Shown here one piece after another: positions 40,190 to 49,461 of a DNA stretch of 64,000 nt. The number at the start of each line of letters is the position of its first letter. Position 1 is the stretch's first letter. The stretch covers positions 310,001 through 374,000 of the forward strand of contig JAIVFJ010000013.1 in NCBI GenBank assembly GCA_025765615.1, written 5' to 3'. Source of the stretch: Zopfochytrium polystomum. Its lineage: Eukaryota; Chytridiomycota; Chytridiomycetes; Chytridiales; Chytridiaceae. Both the position numbers and the translations under genes were made by a program. The notes below the pieces were generated by a model. It was given only the letters and a program-made list of their open reading frames with translations. It had not been told where the DNA came from and did no database searches.

Positions 40190-40298
40190 TTTGCTTTCCT
40201 GACTTGTCTTGTTGTCATTGGTATCATTGGAATCATTGCATTACTAATTGCTCTTTCTGGAACTTTCTTGAGTCTTGACAAGGAACACTCTCAAAAGG

Positions 40299-40305
40299 TA
40301 TAAAA
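40299..40305 (+). promoter_or_regulatory. TATA box downstream of HSE array
   Basis: TATAAAA followed by GGGGGA, about 110 bp downstream of the second HSE block. A similar TATAAAAAGGGGGA occurs near 43037, ahead of a Gag-like start, hinting at related element promoters. Confidence 0.6.
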
Positions 40306-40468
40306 GGGGGATGGGGGACCTGTCCCATCCTTCAAGTGAATTATTGTTTCCAATACAATCATCACTCCTCTCAGTTCCTTGTCTGCCTTGTCCTGTCCTG
40401 CCCTGTTCCTGACAACAGAGGTCTCTGCACAGCAGACAAAGGGTGTTGCACTCAGAGACAAAGTCAGC

Positions 40469-40501
40469 TGAACTGGGGCAGCTGTGAGCTGCCCCAGTTC
40501 A
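40469..40501. repeat. Perfect 15-bp inverted repeat with 3-nt loop
   Basis: Left arm TGAACTGGGGCAGCT (40469-40483), loop GTG, right arm AGCTGCCCCAGTTCA (40487-40501). As RNA it would form a very stable hairpin in the presumed transcript leader of the LTR-like segment. Confidence 0.9.
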
Positions 40502-40777
40502 ACATTTCTCTGAACTGTGAGGACGACAGGCTGTCGAGCCTGTGACCTCAAATAAATTAAGTGTATACCCACTTTATAACTGGTAATTGTGAGGATTACC
40601 ACCCTGTCTCGACCCGCGTTTTGCTGGCAAGACGTGACTAGGCTTGGATTCCTACTCTCTTATTATTTATTGGGTTTCCATACGGCCTCTGACTGGCTCC
40701 GTATGTCTGCCTCTGAGCTCTACTATTATTATTTATCATTGGCGATGTTGCAGACAGAAAGATTCTAATTGCTGATA

Positions 40778-40870
40778 CAAGGTTCCCTTGCTCAGTGGTT
40801 AGAGCGCTCCCTTCAATTGGGAAGGTGCCAAGTTTGAGACATGCTAGTTGACAGACTGGGCAGAAATGCA
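40778..40870 (+). repeat. tRNA-derived SINE-like unit
   Basis: TGCTCAGTGGTTAGAGC (40788-40804) is an intact tRNA D-arm/A box. An anticodon-like arm (TCCC-TTCAATT-GGGA) follows, then a weak B box (AAGTTTGAGACAT). The acceptor stem is missing and unrelated sequence follows directly, so it is SINE-like and not a functional tRNA. Confidence 0.6.
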
Positions 40871-42956
40871 AAGTCCTACTATGCCTGGCCAATGGCCCCT
40901 CACTTTTGGAAATGACTTAGGACTGAAACACTTCTGTGGGAGAAGTGCAAAGCCCAGATGGACAGAGCTAACAAGCCCTACCACCTGCTACCATGATGTA
41001 ATACCTCATAAAAGGGTATGAGATCACAGGGTTTTCTTTATCTTTTCATTGGTGATTTTTACTTATTTTTCCAATTAGTAATTTATCCTGGTTTTCCTGG
41101 TTTTCCTGGTTTTCCTGTTTTCTCTTTTATTTATTCCTTGTTGTGTCTGTCTGTGTCTTTTCTTTCTTGTGTGGCTGAGAGTGACTGTCTTCTTATCTGC
41201 ACCAATCATTTCTTGCCAGCCCTCTCCCTTCTGTTTGCCAAGGAATGCCCCATGATTCTCTGGGCAGTCTTCCTTGTTTGGCTGGCTCAGCCCCATTTCT
41301 TGGTGACTCACTCCTCCCATTCTTTTCTTTACTATTTATTTATTGTTTTGCTGTTTTGTATGTGTTTTCCCTCCTTTTTCCCTCCTCCCTGATGATTCCA
41401 ACCCTCTCCTATTTAAGCAGCTGCCCCCATCTTGTTGACTGTGTGAACCTGTGCCTGAAGTCCCTTGCCTGCCCTTTTCTTCCTGACTGTATGTAGAGCT
41501 GGGGGTGGCAGTCCCCTGGTGTGTGACAGGAGGTTGAAGTCCTCTTGGCCATGATGGCAGTGTGCTGGGTTCAAGCCCCAGTGCACCTCACCAATTCTGC
41601 ATGCTGTTTAGGTTGGACTGGGTAGGAGCCACTTGGTGATGGAAGGATGGAGGGTAAATCTGTGGTGGTGCCTCTAGGTTCCTGTCAATACATCTAGTCA
41701 AATCCAGGTCTCTCAAGGGGATATGAATGAGCTGTCTGGTCAGGTACTGCTGCAGGAATGGTCTCTCAGGTATGCCCCCTCCTCCCTGTGTGTTGGCTCC
41801 TGTGGCCTCTGGTGGGCCTGGTCTTCACTGGGTTCAGACCCTCTTTCTCTCAGATTAATGCCTGTGATGTCATGGTGCCACATTTGGGTGAGGGAGTGGG
41901 TGTTAACCTTCCTTGCTTCTAAGATAGGGAATTCCTCTGGCTTGGTGAAGCAGATGTCTGTGTCGTAGTAGGATGAAGGAAGAAGAGTCCCACTGTCTCC
42001 CACCCCTGTGTGCCCCCTCCTTGGATTGAGTTGGAACTTCTCCTTGGAGTGAGACAAGTTGTGTCTGGTCCTGTTAAGTGGAAAACAGTTCTGATTTAAT
42101 TCAACAGACACCTCTGCACACAACTGTTCCTTGTGTTTGCCCTCTGTGTCCAACCCCCTCCAACTTAGGGCTTGTCTTTGACAGAGAGGGAGCCTTGCTC
42201 CATGGTGGTGGCTCCAACAGACCGGGGTCTGGCCACTTTCCTCCCCACTCTCTTGTCTTCTTCAGTTGGATTGGAGTGCTGCACTTAGTGCCGCTCCCTG
42301 GAGCTTGCTGCATCTTGCGCCTCCAGCATTGTTACCAGATTTCCCGGTCCCCTTTGGCTTTGGCTTTTGCCTCCCATTGGGCCCACTCTGTGTCATGGAC
42401 CAGAGAACCCTGCACATTCTTTGCTAGTGTGCCACCTTTTCACAGTTGCCTTTGGTCTGAGTGTGAGAGTCTTCTCTTTGTTGGTAGTAAGAGAGTTTCT
42501 TTGTGTTTCTTGGGCTTCTTAAGACTCCAAATACATTGTCCTGTCTAGTGACCCCTAGACATCTCCTTTTTGCCCTTTTTCACTTTTCAGGATTGGCATT
42601 TAGGTCATTGCTCTATTTGCCACCCATAGCCCAGGGTGAGGATTTAGAGAGCACAGTCTCACAGGGGGGGGCTTCCTAACTTTGTTGAGAGAGGAGAGAC
42701 ACTCAATAAAGTGGGTGTCTCATTTTCTTTTCTGGTAGAGACAGTGGACACAGTGTTGTGTGACACTTCTTCAAAGCCTTTGTGTCCCAGTGGCTTTGAA
42801 AACTCATTGGATGGAAGACACCCTCGGTTGAATTCCCTCCAGCAGAAAAGAACTTGTGTTTTTCACACACGCTCAAAGGACTTGTGTTTTTCACACAGAT
42901 CAATAAAGGTTTGAATTCCAGACCTCCGAGTTCCGAACTTCAGATCATTAAGGAAA
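40871..42956. other. Transposon-derived, gene-poor region
   Basis: Open frames here have no recognisable domains. It holds another tRNA-like B box (GGGTTCAAGCCCC near 41569), a GGTTTTCCT tandem repeat near 41089-41118, and a duplicated ACTTGTGTTTTTCACACA at about 42850 and 42881 followed by AATAAAGG near 42903, which looks like the end of an LTR or other element transcript. Confidence 0.45.
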
Positions 42957-43030
42957 GCTAGTGCAGTTGGTTATACACATAACCAATTCATCCGAGCATG
43001 GTGGGTTTGATTCCCTTCCACGCTCCACCA
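42957..43030 (+). repeat. tRNA-like sequence preceding a Gag-like start
   Basis: AGTGCAGTTGGTTATACAC is D-arm-like, GGGTTTGATTCCC is a good B box/T arm, and it ends CCACCA. The anticodon arm does not pair properly. A TATAAAAAGG box lies just after at about 43037. It could be a tRNA-derived SINE or pseudogene. Confidence 0.45.
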
Positions 43031-43095
43031 GTCGCTTTATAAAAAGGGGGATCATTTTGTTCTTTTGGCACAAAAAGTTTGTGACCTTGAACGAC

Positions 43096-44003
43096 ATGGC
43101 CTCGCATGACACCAACCCCAACAACAACGGTGCTGGCCCTTTGCGCCAGCAGCGATCAACCTCCGCTCCGCCAGATCGCGAGCTCTATTGAACACCTCCT
43201 CGTCGTGAGGGCCTCGACCCTGATTGCCCAGCAGTCTTCCCTTCTGGCCGCACACGAAATCGTCGTATGCGCGGAACTTGAGGACGTGGCAATGCCTCAC
43301 TCAACTGGTATGTAGATCAACGACATCCATCATAATGATGGTTGACCTACACTGCATCCAGGCGCCCAGATCACCCAGATCATCCACCCAATTCGGAAGG
43401 AAACTCCGACAACTGCCAGATCGCACCTGGCCCCTCATGGAGTTTCGAGCAATACTGCTGCGATACTGGTCCAGCTGGATTGCGATCCACGACATCCGAC
43501 GAGTCAGTCGAACAGATCAACTACGAAGATCTGATCCACCACAAAGATCAACGATGTATGAATGTCCAGGACGTTGAGATGCATGATGTAAACTCCAATC
43601 ATGACAACCACGCTGGCCCCATCCCTGCCTCACTTGTCTCTCATTTTGCGACGAACCCCACCCCAGCTTCAGCTCGCGTCATTGTGGATCAACTGCCTGA
43701 AAACGCCCGTGCGGTGTTGCGCTTTCTCTTGGAAACAATGCAGTAACGCCTTCACCACCCCCTTATAGCTCTGCTCCGCCACCTGCAGTGGAACACACAG
43801 ACAACACCGGTGATGCTTCTGTCGACAACGATGAGGCATGCGACACTTATTCAGTGTATGAGCCCTCGTCACCGCTAGCGTTGCCCACATCTCCCACAGC
43901 TTCAGAAGCTGTATCACCTGGTAACACTGCTCCTGTGCCCACAGACCCCACTGTCACTGTTGAGACTTCTAACAGTGACAACGACACCAATATTGCTTGA
44001 GAT
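43096..44003 (+). pseudogene. Decayed Gag-like or element ORF fragments
   Basis: The ATG at 43096 (MASHDTNPNNNGAGPLRQQR) stops after 31 codons, but overlapping frames continue with helical (SIEHLLVVRASTLIAQQSSL), acidic, and Pro/Thr-rich segments (VYEPSSPLALPTSPTASEAV) up to about 44000. The succession of short same-strand frames suggests a single ORF broken by frameshifts. No zinc knuckle or enzyme motif is visible, so the assignment is weak. Confidence 0.35.
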
Positions 44004-44291
44004 CTATATGTGTTATTCATTTACATATCCCCATCATTTTATAACTATGATGATTTTTTTGCAATTTCTTTTTGTTTCTCTTGCACCCTGTGTAGTGCGA
44101 GTGTTTACAACTTTTACGCGTCCTCGCAGTTCTGTGTGTCTGCGCATTCCTGCGACCATTTTTGGTTTTTCATTTTATACATATCAATATGGCCGACTCT
44201 GTCTGTTTCCTGTTTAGGAAATGTACAAACTGCTGAAAACCCGTCGGAATTACAGAACTGCCAGAACAACGGAGTTCCGCTCGCCAAGTCC

Positions 44292-44530
44292 GGGGCATAG
44301 AATTTCACTCTATTATCCCAGACTACATGATGTAACGGTTTTCTGCCACTTTGCTGGATTCTGTTGTTTTTCCAGTGGTTTTCCCTGCTGAGCATAGGAT
44401 TTCAACCTACTACTCAGCCAGTGTCTTGAGTCTTTCCCACCAAGCATAGGATTTCAACCTATTACCTGGCAAGTGTCTCTCCCGGCAGGTATAGAATTTT
44501 TTCTATTACCAAGCTGGTGTCTTTCCTGCA
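44292..44530 (+). repeat. Degenerate tandem repeat, about 45-55 bp units
   Basis: Four diverged units begin GCATAGAATTTCACTCTATT (44295), GCATAGGATTTCAACCTACT (44392), GCATAGGATTTCAACCTATT (44444) and GGTATAGAATTTTTTCTATT (44487). Each is followed by a pyrimidine-rich stretch with GTGTCT-TTCC. The core AxxATTTxxACCTAxT is partly palindromic. Confidence 0.75.
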
Positions 44531-44745
44531 TTTGCAGAAAGCGGAGTTTGAAAGACAAAAGATCAGACAATTCTGCTTGTCTGAACCCTGTGTTATGCTG
44601 TGCCATAAGAACACACATGCTGAGAAAATTGCGTAAAAATAATAATAAAACGCGAAAATATTGCTGTAAAAAGGAGTGATAATTTTTCTGTCTGCAACAA
44701 AACTTGCTCCAGAAAAAACCAACTGAACAACTTCAGCTTCCCTTC

Positions 44746-45895
44746 ATGGCTTCAACTACGACTGTGGCTTCGAAGACTGCGACTTCAGCCTCCCGCTCGG
44801 GTGAGGGCCCCTACCGCCCTGAGGGTATGAAGTTGTACACCAACACCGTGTAAGGTCTGACCCTTGTCCTTAGAGACAACTTCAGCTTCAGTCCCTTACA
44901 CTCCGACTGGTTCTACGTCCACCCGTCCTCCCACTGTTCCCAGGCCGAAGGTTGCCCAGGGCAAAAGGAAGGTTGGTGCTCGTTCGACACCTATCAAGGC
45001 CACCCCTGCTTCTGTCGAGCCTTTTGGTGGCCTTTCTTCCCAGTTGGATGGCCCCTTCGCGCCTCAACAATACGACTTGCGCTTTACAAAGGAACGCATT
45101 GGCGCTTGAGCACCCGTTCAAGTCAACTATCACAGACTACCTCCAGACTGCATTTGATGAAGTCCCTGACCCAACTCCAATGGCAATCTCGCCTTTGCCT
45201 GCCAAGACACCTACCGCTGGCGCCCAGGTCCCCACTTTTGCCTGTGGCATCGCTGGCATGTACGGCTCTGGTAACACTCAGCGTACTGCCAATCCTGTTG
45301 CTACACCTACGGACGCAAAGCCCATCGGCCACACTACCCCAGTGTTCACCAATGTCGCAAGCGAGAAGCGCTTCAAGTTGTTCTTCCCCTCTGATGAGGA
45401 CGATTCCCCCTAGCGTGCCAAGAACCCTGGAGTCCGCTTTACTGTTGACAGTACCCTCTCAGCAGAAGAGACTCCTGCCGCCGCCCGTAAGGCCCCTGCT
45501 GCGCACAAGATCAACCTACGCAGCACAGATGATCGACACCCTGACACTGTCGCTTCCCATGGACTGCTGGCCAGCACACAGCCTGCTGTGGCCACCCGTT
45601 TGCTTAAGCCTGAGCAACAACCAACCAGTGCTGTTCCCCGTATGACGATACTCAAGTGTGATCCTGTTGCCCCTCGTCATCGTCTGTCAACAGACGACAC
45701 CACTGCTCCTCCTCCTCTCCCTTCTAAGCAGGAGAGGACTGACGACTCTGGCTCTGATGGTGATGACGGTGAAAGTGACGACACCCGCCCACCTAACAGC
45801 CCTCCTGGTGGTGACCCGTTTGATGCAGACCCCTTTAGCGATCCCAATGGTGTCCCCTCAGTCGGATACCTCACACTGAGCATCTACTTGTTTTG
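44746..45895 (+). pseudogene. Decayed Gag-like ORF, Pro/Asp-rich
   Basis: MASTTTVASKTATSASRSGE at 44746 opens a frame that stops at about 44853. The reading continues in another frame (TTSASVPYTPTGSTSTRPPT, to 45109), then another (about 45095-45413, SPLPAKTPTAGAQVPTFACG), passes a TAG at 45411, and ends with a long acidic-proline stretch (SDDTRPPNSPPGGDPFDADP) at 45894. Low-complexity P/D-rich ends like this precede the capsid in many fungal retroelement Gags. At least three lesions make it non-coding. The minus-strand Gag ORF overlaps its last few codons. Confidence 0.45.
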
Positions 45896-48310
45896 AAGAG
45901 TCAGGCGGGACTCGGTAGGAAAGTGATAAGCAATCCATGTTGGCTCATTTTGTAAGCGGTCAGGAAAGACTTTAGCAATGGCAAAACCAAGTGTAGGGTC
46001 ACATACTAAGTCAGGTGGGATCTCAACTTGACAGGGGAGAATGAGTGTCAAGTCAATATGTGGCGCAGTTAATTGGAGCGTCTTGACATAAAGCGTGTTG
46101 ACTTCCTTACATACCCAAACAAAATGAGAGGTATGTTCAAAAGTTGAGCAAAATATTTGGTCAAAAACCACTTTATGTTTTTCATATTCTTTCAAATGAG
46201 CAAAAAAGGCATCACTACCAATACGGGAAATGTGTTGAGCGCCCAATTCAGCAAAAAGGGAATTCAACGCATTGAAGAATCTCCAATTCAAACCATAAAC
46301 GTGAAGGTTGGGACTGGACTTCTTGAAATCAAATAACAGAGGCACTGGCGTGGAGTCTGGAGGTTGATCCGTAGAAGAAGTGGGCAAAGAAGGGTCATAC
46401 TTCTTAGCAATGAGCACGTCAATCTCTGCAGCATACGGGCAGTCGTCGCAGAGGTGGCCAGTTTGCTTGCAGCGGTGGCAGGGCATCGAGGCTCGATTGC
46501 GTGAAGAAGAACAGGCACGTGTAGGTTCATCAGGACGGCGTTCATCTCGTCGGTCGGGACGACGGTCATCGCAATGAGAGTCTGCACGACGGTCATCAGA
46601 GCGGCGAGAGGGGCCAGAGGGCTGCTGGAAGAAGCTCTGACTGAAGTCTTCACCAACGTAAGAGCGTCGAGGTGATAATCCGCGAGAGTTGTGATGGTCA
46701 TGACTATCACAGCTGTCGCGACAGTCACGACTGACACAGCGATCAGGATTTTCGTCAAGTTGAACAGTACCTGAGCGGCGATTGTAGGTGGCCTGAAGTA
46801 ATGACATCTGCTCTGCAACTTGGAGAGGGGTAATGTCTAGGCTGTGGAACTTCCGCACACCACCTTCGGCTGTGACGAAGGGTTCAGCCACCATTTGGTA
46901 GCGTAAAAGTTCATCATGGCAGGAATGAATCAGGTATTCTTTCAGTTGAGTCTCATCATAGGGCTCCTTGAGGTGCTCATTCAGCAGACTGAGTTGGTTG
47001 AGTGCCACAACTGGAGAATCAATAGCAGCGTTGGGCCAGCGATAATTGATCCACGTGTTGCGAATTTTTTCGTCAGTGGTGGGACCTAGGAAGTGTGAGT
47101 CAAATTGTTTCAAGAATGAGGTCCACTGCAACTTTTGCAAGGACTTGAGAGAGTGGAAGAAATTGTGTCCACTCAGAGTCTCAAAATTCTTGATGGAGAG
47201 GAGTCCAACAAAGAAGGAACCGTCGTCCAGGTAAACGGGGCCACGGTCATCAACACTGTCTGTCACCATACTGCGGTGAGCGTTGATGAGCGACATGCGA
47301 AAACTGAGGATCTCTGGCACATCCTTTGTCATGTCCGTTGCCTTAAGTATAGGGAGGGCGTTGGCCATACGGTAGGTCTTAACCTCTTCCTTGCTGAAGG
47401 CAGGGTTAAGGCCAGTTGTTGGCACAGGTTCATCTGAAGTATCAGAGTAGGCTGTTTCTCTGCGTCGGTAGGACTGTTGGGAGCTTGACTCAGAGGGGCC
47501 GCGCGAGTGACGTAACAAGGGCGCAGGGGTCTGTTCGCGAGGGCCATTGTCACTAGAATTGTGACTGGGTCCAGACAGTAGAACAGAGGTTCTCCCGGGG
47601 CTGTCCGTCAAGCTGCTGGGGGAGTGCAGTGACCTGCGAGCACGCTCGGCAGAGGCCACAACTGAGGGATTCGGTAACACATCTGCATCCTTAACCAGTG
47701 GAGCAGGGATAATATTGCGTCGAGGTGGCAAACAAAACTGGAACCGTGAACCAGGAGTCGTAGCAGTGGGAGGGATCTTCAGGATTGAAAGGGCCCACGC
47801 AACCCACTGATCGCAGCGCTCAGGTTGAGGCGGAAATCTGGCAGCGTGTTGGAGAAAGTCTTCTCCAGCAGAACCAGGCTGCAGGGCGCGGTCCTCTACA
47901 ACAAAGAGACCAGAAATGAAGTCAAACTTGGTGTCAATAGCTTGAACAGCAAAGTATGCAAAGGGCGCTGGTACAGAGCGGAAGCCAGGGTTGTCACGGA
48001 GTGTCAGGTGGACGATTGTAGGCCACGCAACACCATCACAAGGGTCGTTGTCTCGCAGCAAAAAGAAGCTGCCAGGAATCTGAAGGGCAGTTGCAGGTGT
48101 TCGTCCACAGTGGCGAAGGATTGAGGCGGCCCAGAGGACAGACCATCGAAGAAAGCCAGGTCGAACAGTGGTTGCATACCAGTGGTTGAGGTGCTGGTAG
48201 ATGCGCGAAGTCTCTGAGATCTCATAGCAATCTGGAAAAGTTCCGTCCGTTAAGCGTGGAAGCATAACCAGAAATCCATGTCCGAAAGCGTCAGGTGTCG
48301 GTGAATGCAT
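45884..48310 (-). CDS. Intact Gag-like polyprotein with CCHC zinc knuckle
   Basis: An uninterrupted 808-codon ORF. Residues 1-190 are globular with no match I recognise; 190-330 are Ser/Pro/Arg-rich; about 330-560 are helical (LQKLQWTSFLKQFDSHFLGP, AALNQLSLLNEHLKEP-like) and resemble a retrotransposon capsid; 560-605 are Arg/Asp-rich; the zinc knuckle C-x2-C-x4-H-x4-C (CHRCKQTGHLCDDC) is at about 611-624; a 180-aa C-terminal region follows. No protease, RT or integrase follows on this strand. The ORF lies amid heavily decayed elements, yet has no stop or frameshift, so it is either young or under selection. Its start overlaps the start of the plus-strand retropepsin ORF in the tetranucleotide CATG. 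Confidence 0.75.
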   Translation of the reverse strand: MHSPTPDAFGHGFLVMLPRLTDGTFPDCYEISETSRIYQHLNHWYATTVRPGFLRWSVLWAASILRHCGRTPATALQIPGSFFLLRDNDPCDGVAWPTIVHLTLRDNPGFRSVPAPFAYFAVQAIDTKFDFISGLFVVEDRALQPGSAGEDFLQHAARFPPQPERCDQWVAWALSILKIPPTATTPGSRFQFCLPPRRNIIPAPLVKDADVLPNPSVVASAERARRSLHSPSSLTDSPGRTSVLLSGPSHNSSDNGPREQTPAPLLRHSRGPSESSSQQSYRRRETAYSDTSDEPVPTTGLNPAFSKEEVKTYRMANALPILKATDMTKDVPEILSFRMSLINAHRSMVTDSVDDRGPVYLDDGSFFVGLLSIKNFETLSGHNFFHSLKSLQKLQWTSFLKQFDSHFLGPTTDEKIRNTWINYRWPNAAIDSPVVALNQLSLLNEHLKEPYDETQLKEYLIHSCHDELLRYQMVAEPFVTAEGGVRKFHSLDITPLQVAEQMSLLQATYNRRSGTVQLDENPDRCVSRDCRDSCDSHDHHNSRGLSPRRSYVGEDFSQSFFQQPSGPSRRSDDRRADSHCDDRRPDRRDERRPDEPTRACSSSRNRASMPCHRCKQTGHLCDDCPYAAEIDVLIAKKYDPSLPTSSTDQPPDSTPVPLLFDFKKSSPNLHVYGLNWRFFNALNSLFAELGAQHISRIGSDAFFAHLKEYEKHKVVFDQIFCSTFEHTSHFVWVCKEVNTLYVKTLQLTAPHIDLTLILPCQVEIPPDLVCDPTLGFAIAKVFPDRLQNEPTWIAYHFPTESRLTLQNK

Positions 48311-49461
48311 GGTGAATGCAAATAACTTGCCATACCTGTTTTTTCCATCTCCTGATGGCTCTGAATGGGATTGCCATGCTTATGCAGTTGTTAAGCCGCT
48401 CTCTAAGGAGCTCTGCGCATTTGTGACTAGTAAATCTGAGTACAAGCGTGTTCACAGCCATGTTATTTGTGTACGCTCTGTTACTCCACCTTTACCTCAC
48501 ATTACGCCTACAGTTGCCCGTACGTTGCAGATGCAACAACTGGCTCGCCCTTCCCCTTTCAAAGTTCACCTGGCACCCACACCACCTCCAAAAGAGCTGG
48601 TTTCCCCCACCACAAGTGGTGCCTTCTCTGATGCTGATGAACCTGCTTCTCCTGTTCCTGATACTTTGGAGAGTTCCTCTCAAAGCACCCCCTCCCTTTT
48701 TGACCTCCTGGGAGGCTCTGCTGCGACTGCGACAGAACCGAACAGCAGAGTTGAAGAAGAAGAAGATGACACTCCACCACCGCTTGAAGAACTTAGCGAC
48801 ACTGATGACGAAGAAGATGACACTGTCATTGGAAAATCTCCCTCACAACATAAGGAGAAAGCACCTGTCATCAACACTGAGACAGAAAATAGGGACAACA
48901 CACCAGTTATCCAAACACCTCTGGAAGAAATCATAGAGAACAAGGATAACAAGTCTGTTACCAAAAATGAATCAGAAGGTAAAAATGGTGAACCTACCAG
49001 TAAAACACCTCCGAAAATAAGAAAACAAGTGCGTTTTAGCAATGAAATAAGGTTTTATGATGAAACCATGTACCCTGAGTCTTACGTCGCTTTCGACGAA
49101 AACATTCCAACCATTGCCCGTGCTGCTGTGTGGGTGCACGGCAAGATTATCCCCGAATGTCTTATCGACTCCGGCTCTAGTCACAATGTTGTGACTACCT
49201 CTTTTCTGAGTTCTTTACCAAAACCACCTGCCATCCATCCTCCTTCTCGCCCTGTGATGAACAGAGGAATTGGAGGACATGTGCCAATTATCGGATGCTT
49301 ATCTGAAAGTTAATTTTGGACAATCTGGTGCCTGTGGAAAATGGCTCCGTTTTTCAGTAATGCAGCAGTGTCCCAAACCTTCCATTATTGGAACTCCGAC
49401 AATGCATGCCTTTAGCGCCATAATCTCCTTCAAACACGAGGCAATTATGCTGGCTTCCTAG
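48309..49461 (+). CDS. Retropepsin-like ORF with frameshift near the end
   Basis: The first ORF (48309-49313, 334 codons) starts MVNANNLPYLFFPSPDGSEW, continues through an acidic Pro/Ser linker (about residues 90-240), then ARAAVWVHGKIIPECLIDSG followed by SSHNVVTTSF. DSGSS with the surrounding hydrophobic strands is a retroviral-type aspartic protease active site. After GGHVPIIG the frame shifts: DAYLKVNFGQSG...PSIIGTPTMHAFSAII continues in the frame 49270-49461 and supplies the second half of the fold. So there is one lesion near 49300, or programmed frameshifting. No RT, RNase H or integrase follows. Confidence 0.65.

Larger units (their letters stand above)
40108..40620 (+). repeat. LTR-like segment with heat-shock-type promoter
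   Basis: It begins TGTTATGAATCACC, a plausible LTR start, 570 bp after the Copia fragment and in the same orientation. It contains heat-shock-element blocks (40127-40154, 40162-40189, 40255-40272), a TATA box (TATAAAA, 40299-40305), a 15-bp perfect hairpin (40469-40501), and AATAAA near 40550. This U3-R-U5 order is what a 3' LTR should show. The right edge and a target-site duplication are not defined, and no second copy lies in the window, so LTR identity is inference. Confidence 0.55.

Noticed and set aside
40778..40860. Functional tRNA gene
   Set aside because: The D arm is good but the acceptor stem is missing and the T arm is imperfect, so I call it tRNA-derived only.
42957..43030. Functional tRNA gene ending in CCA
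   Set aside because: The anticodon arm does not pair. Eukaryotic tRNA genes also do not encode CCA.
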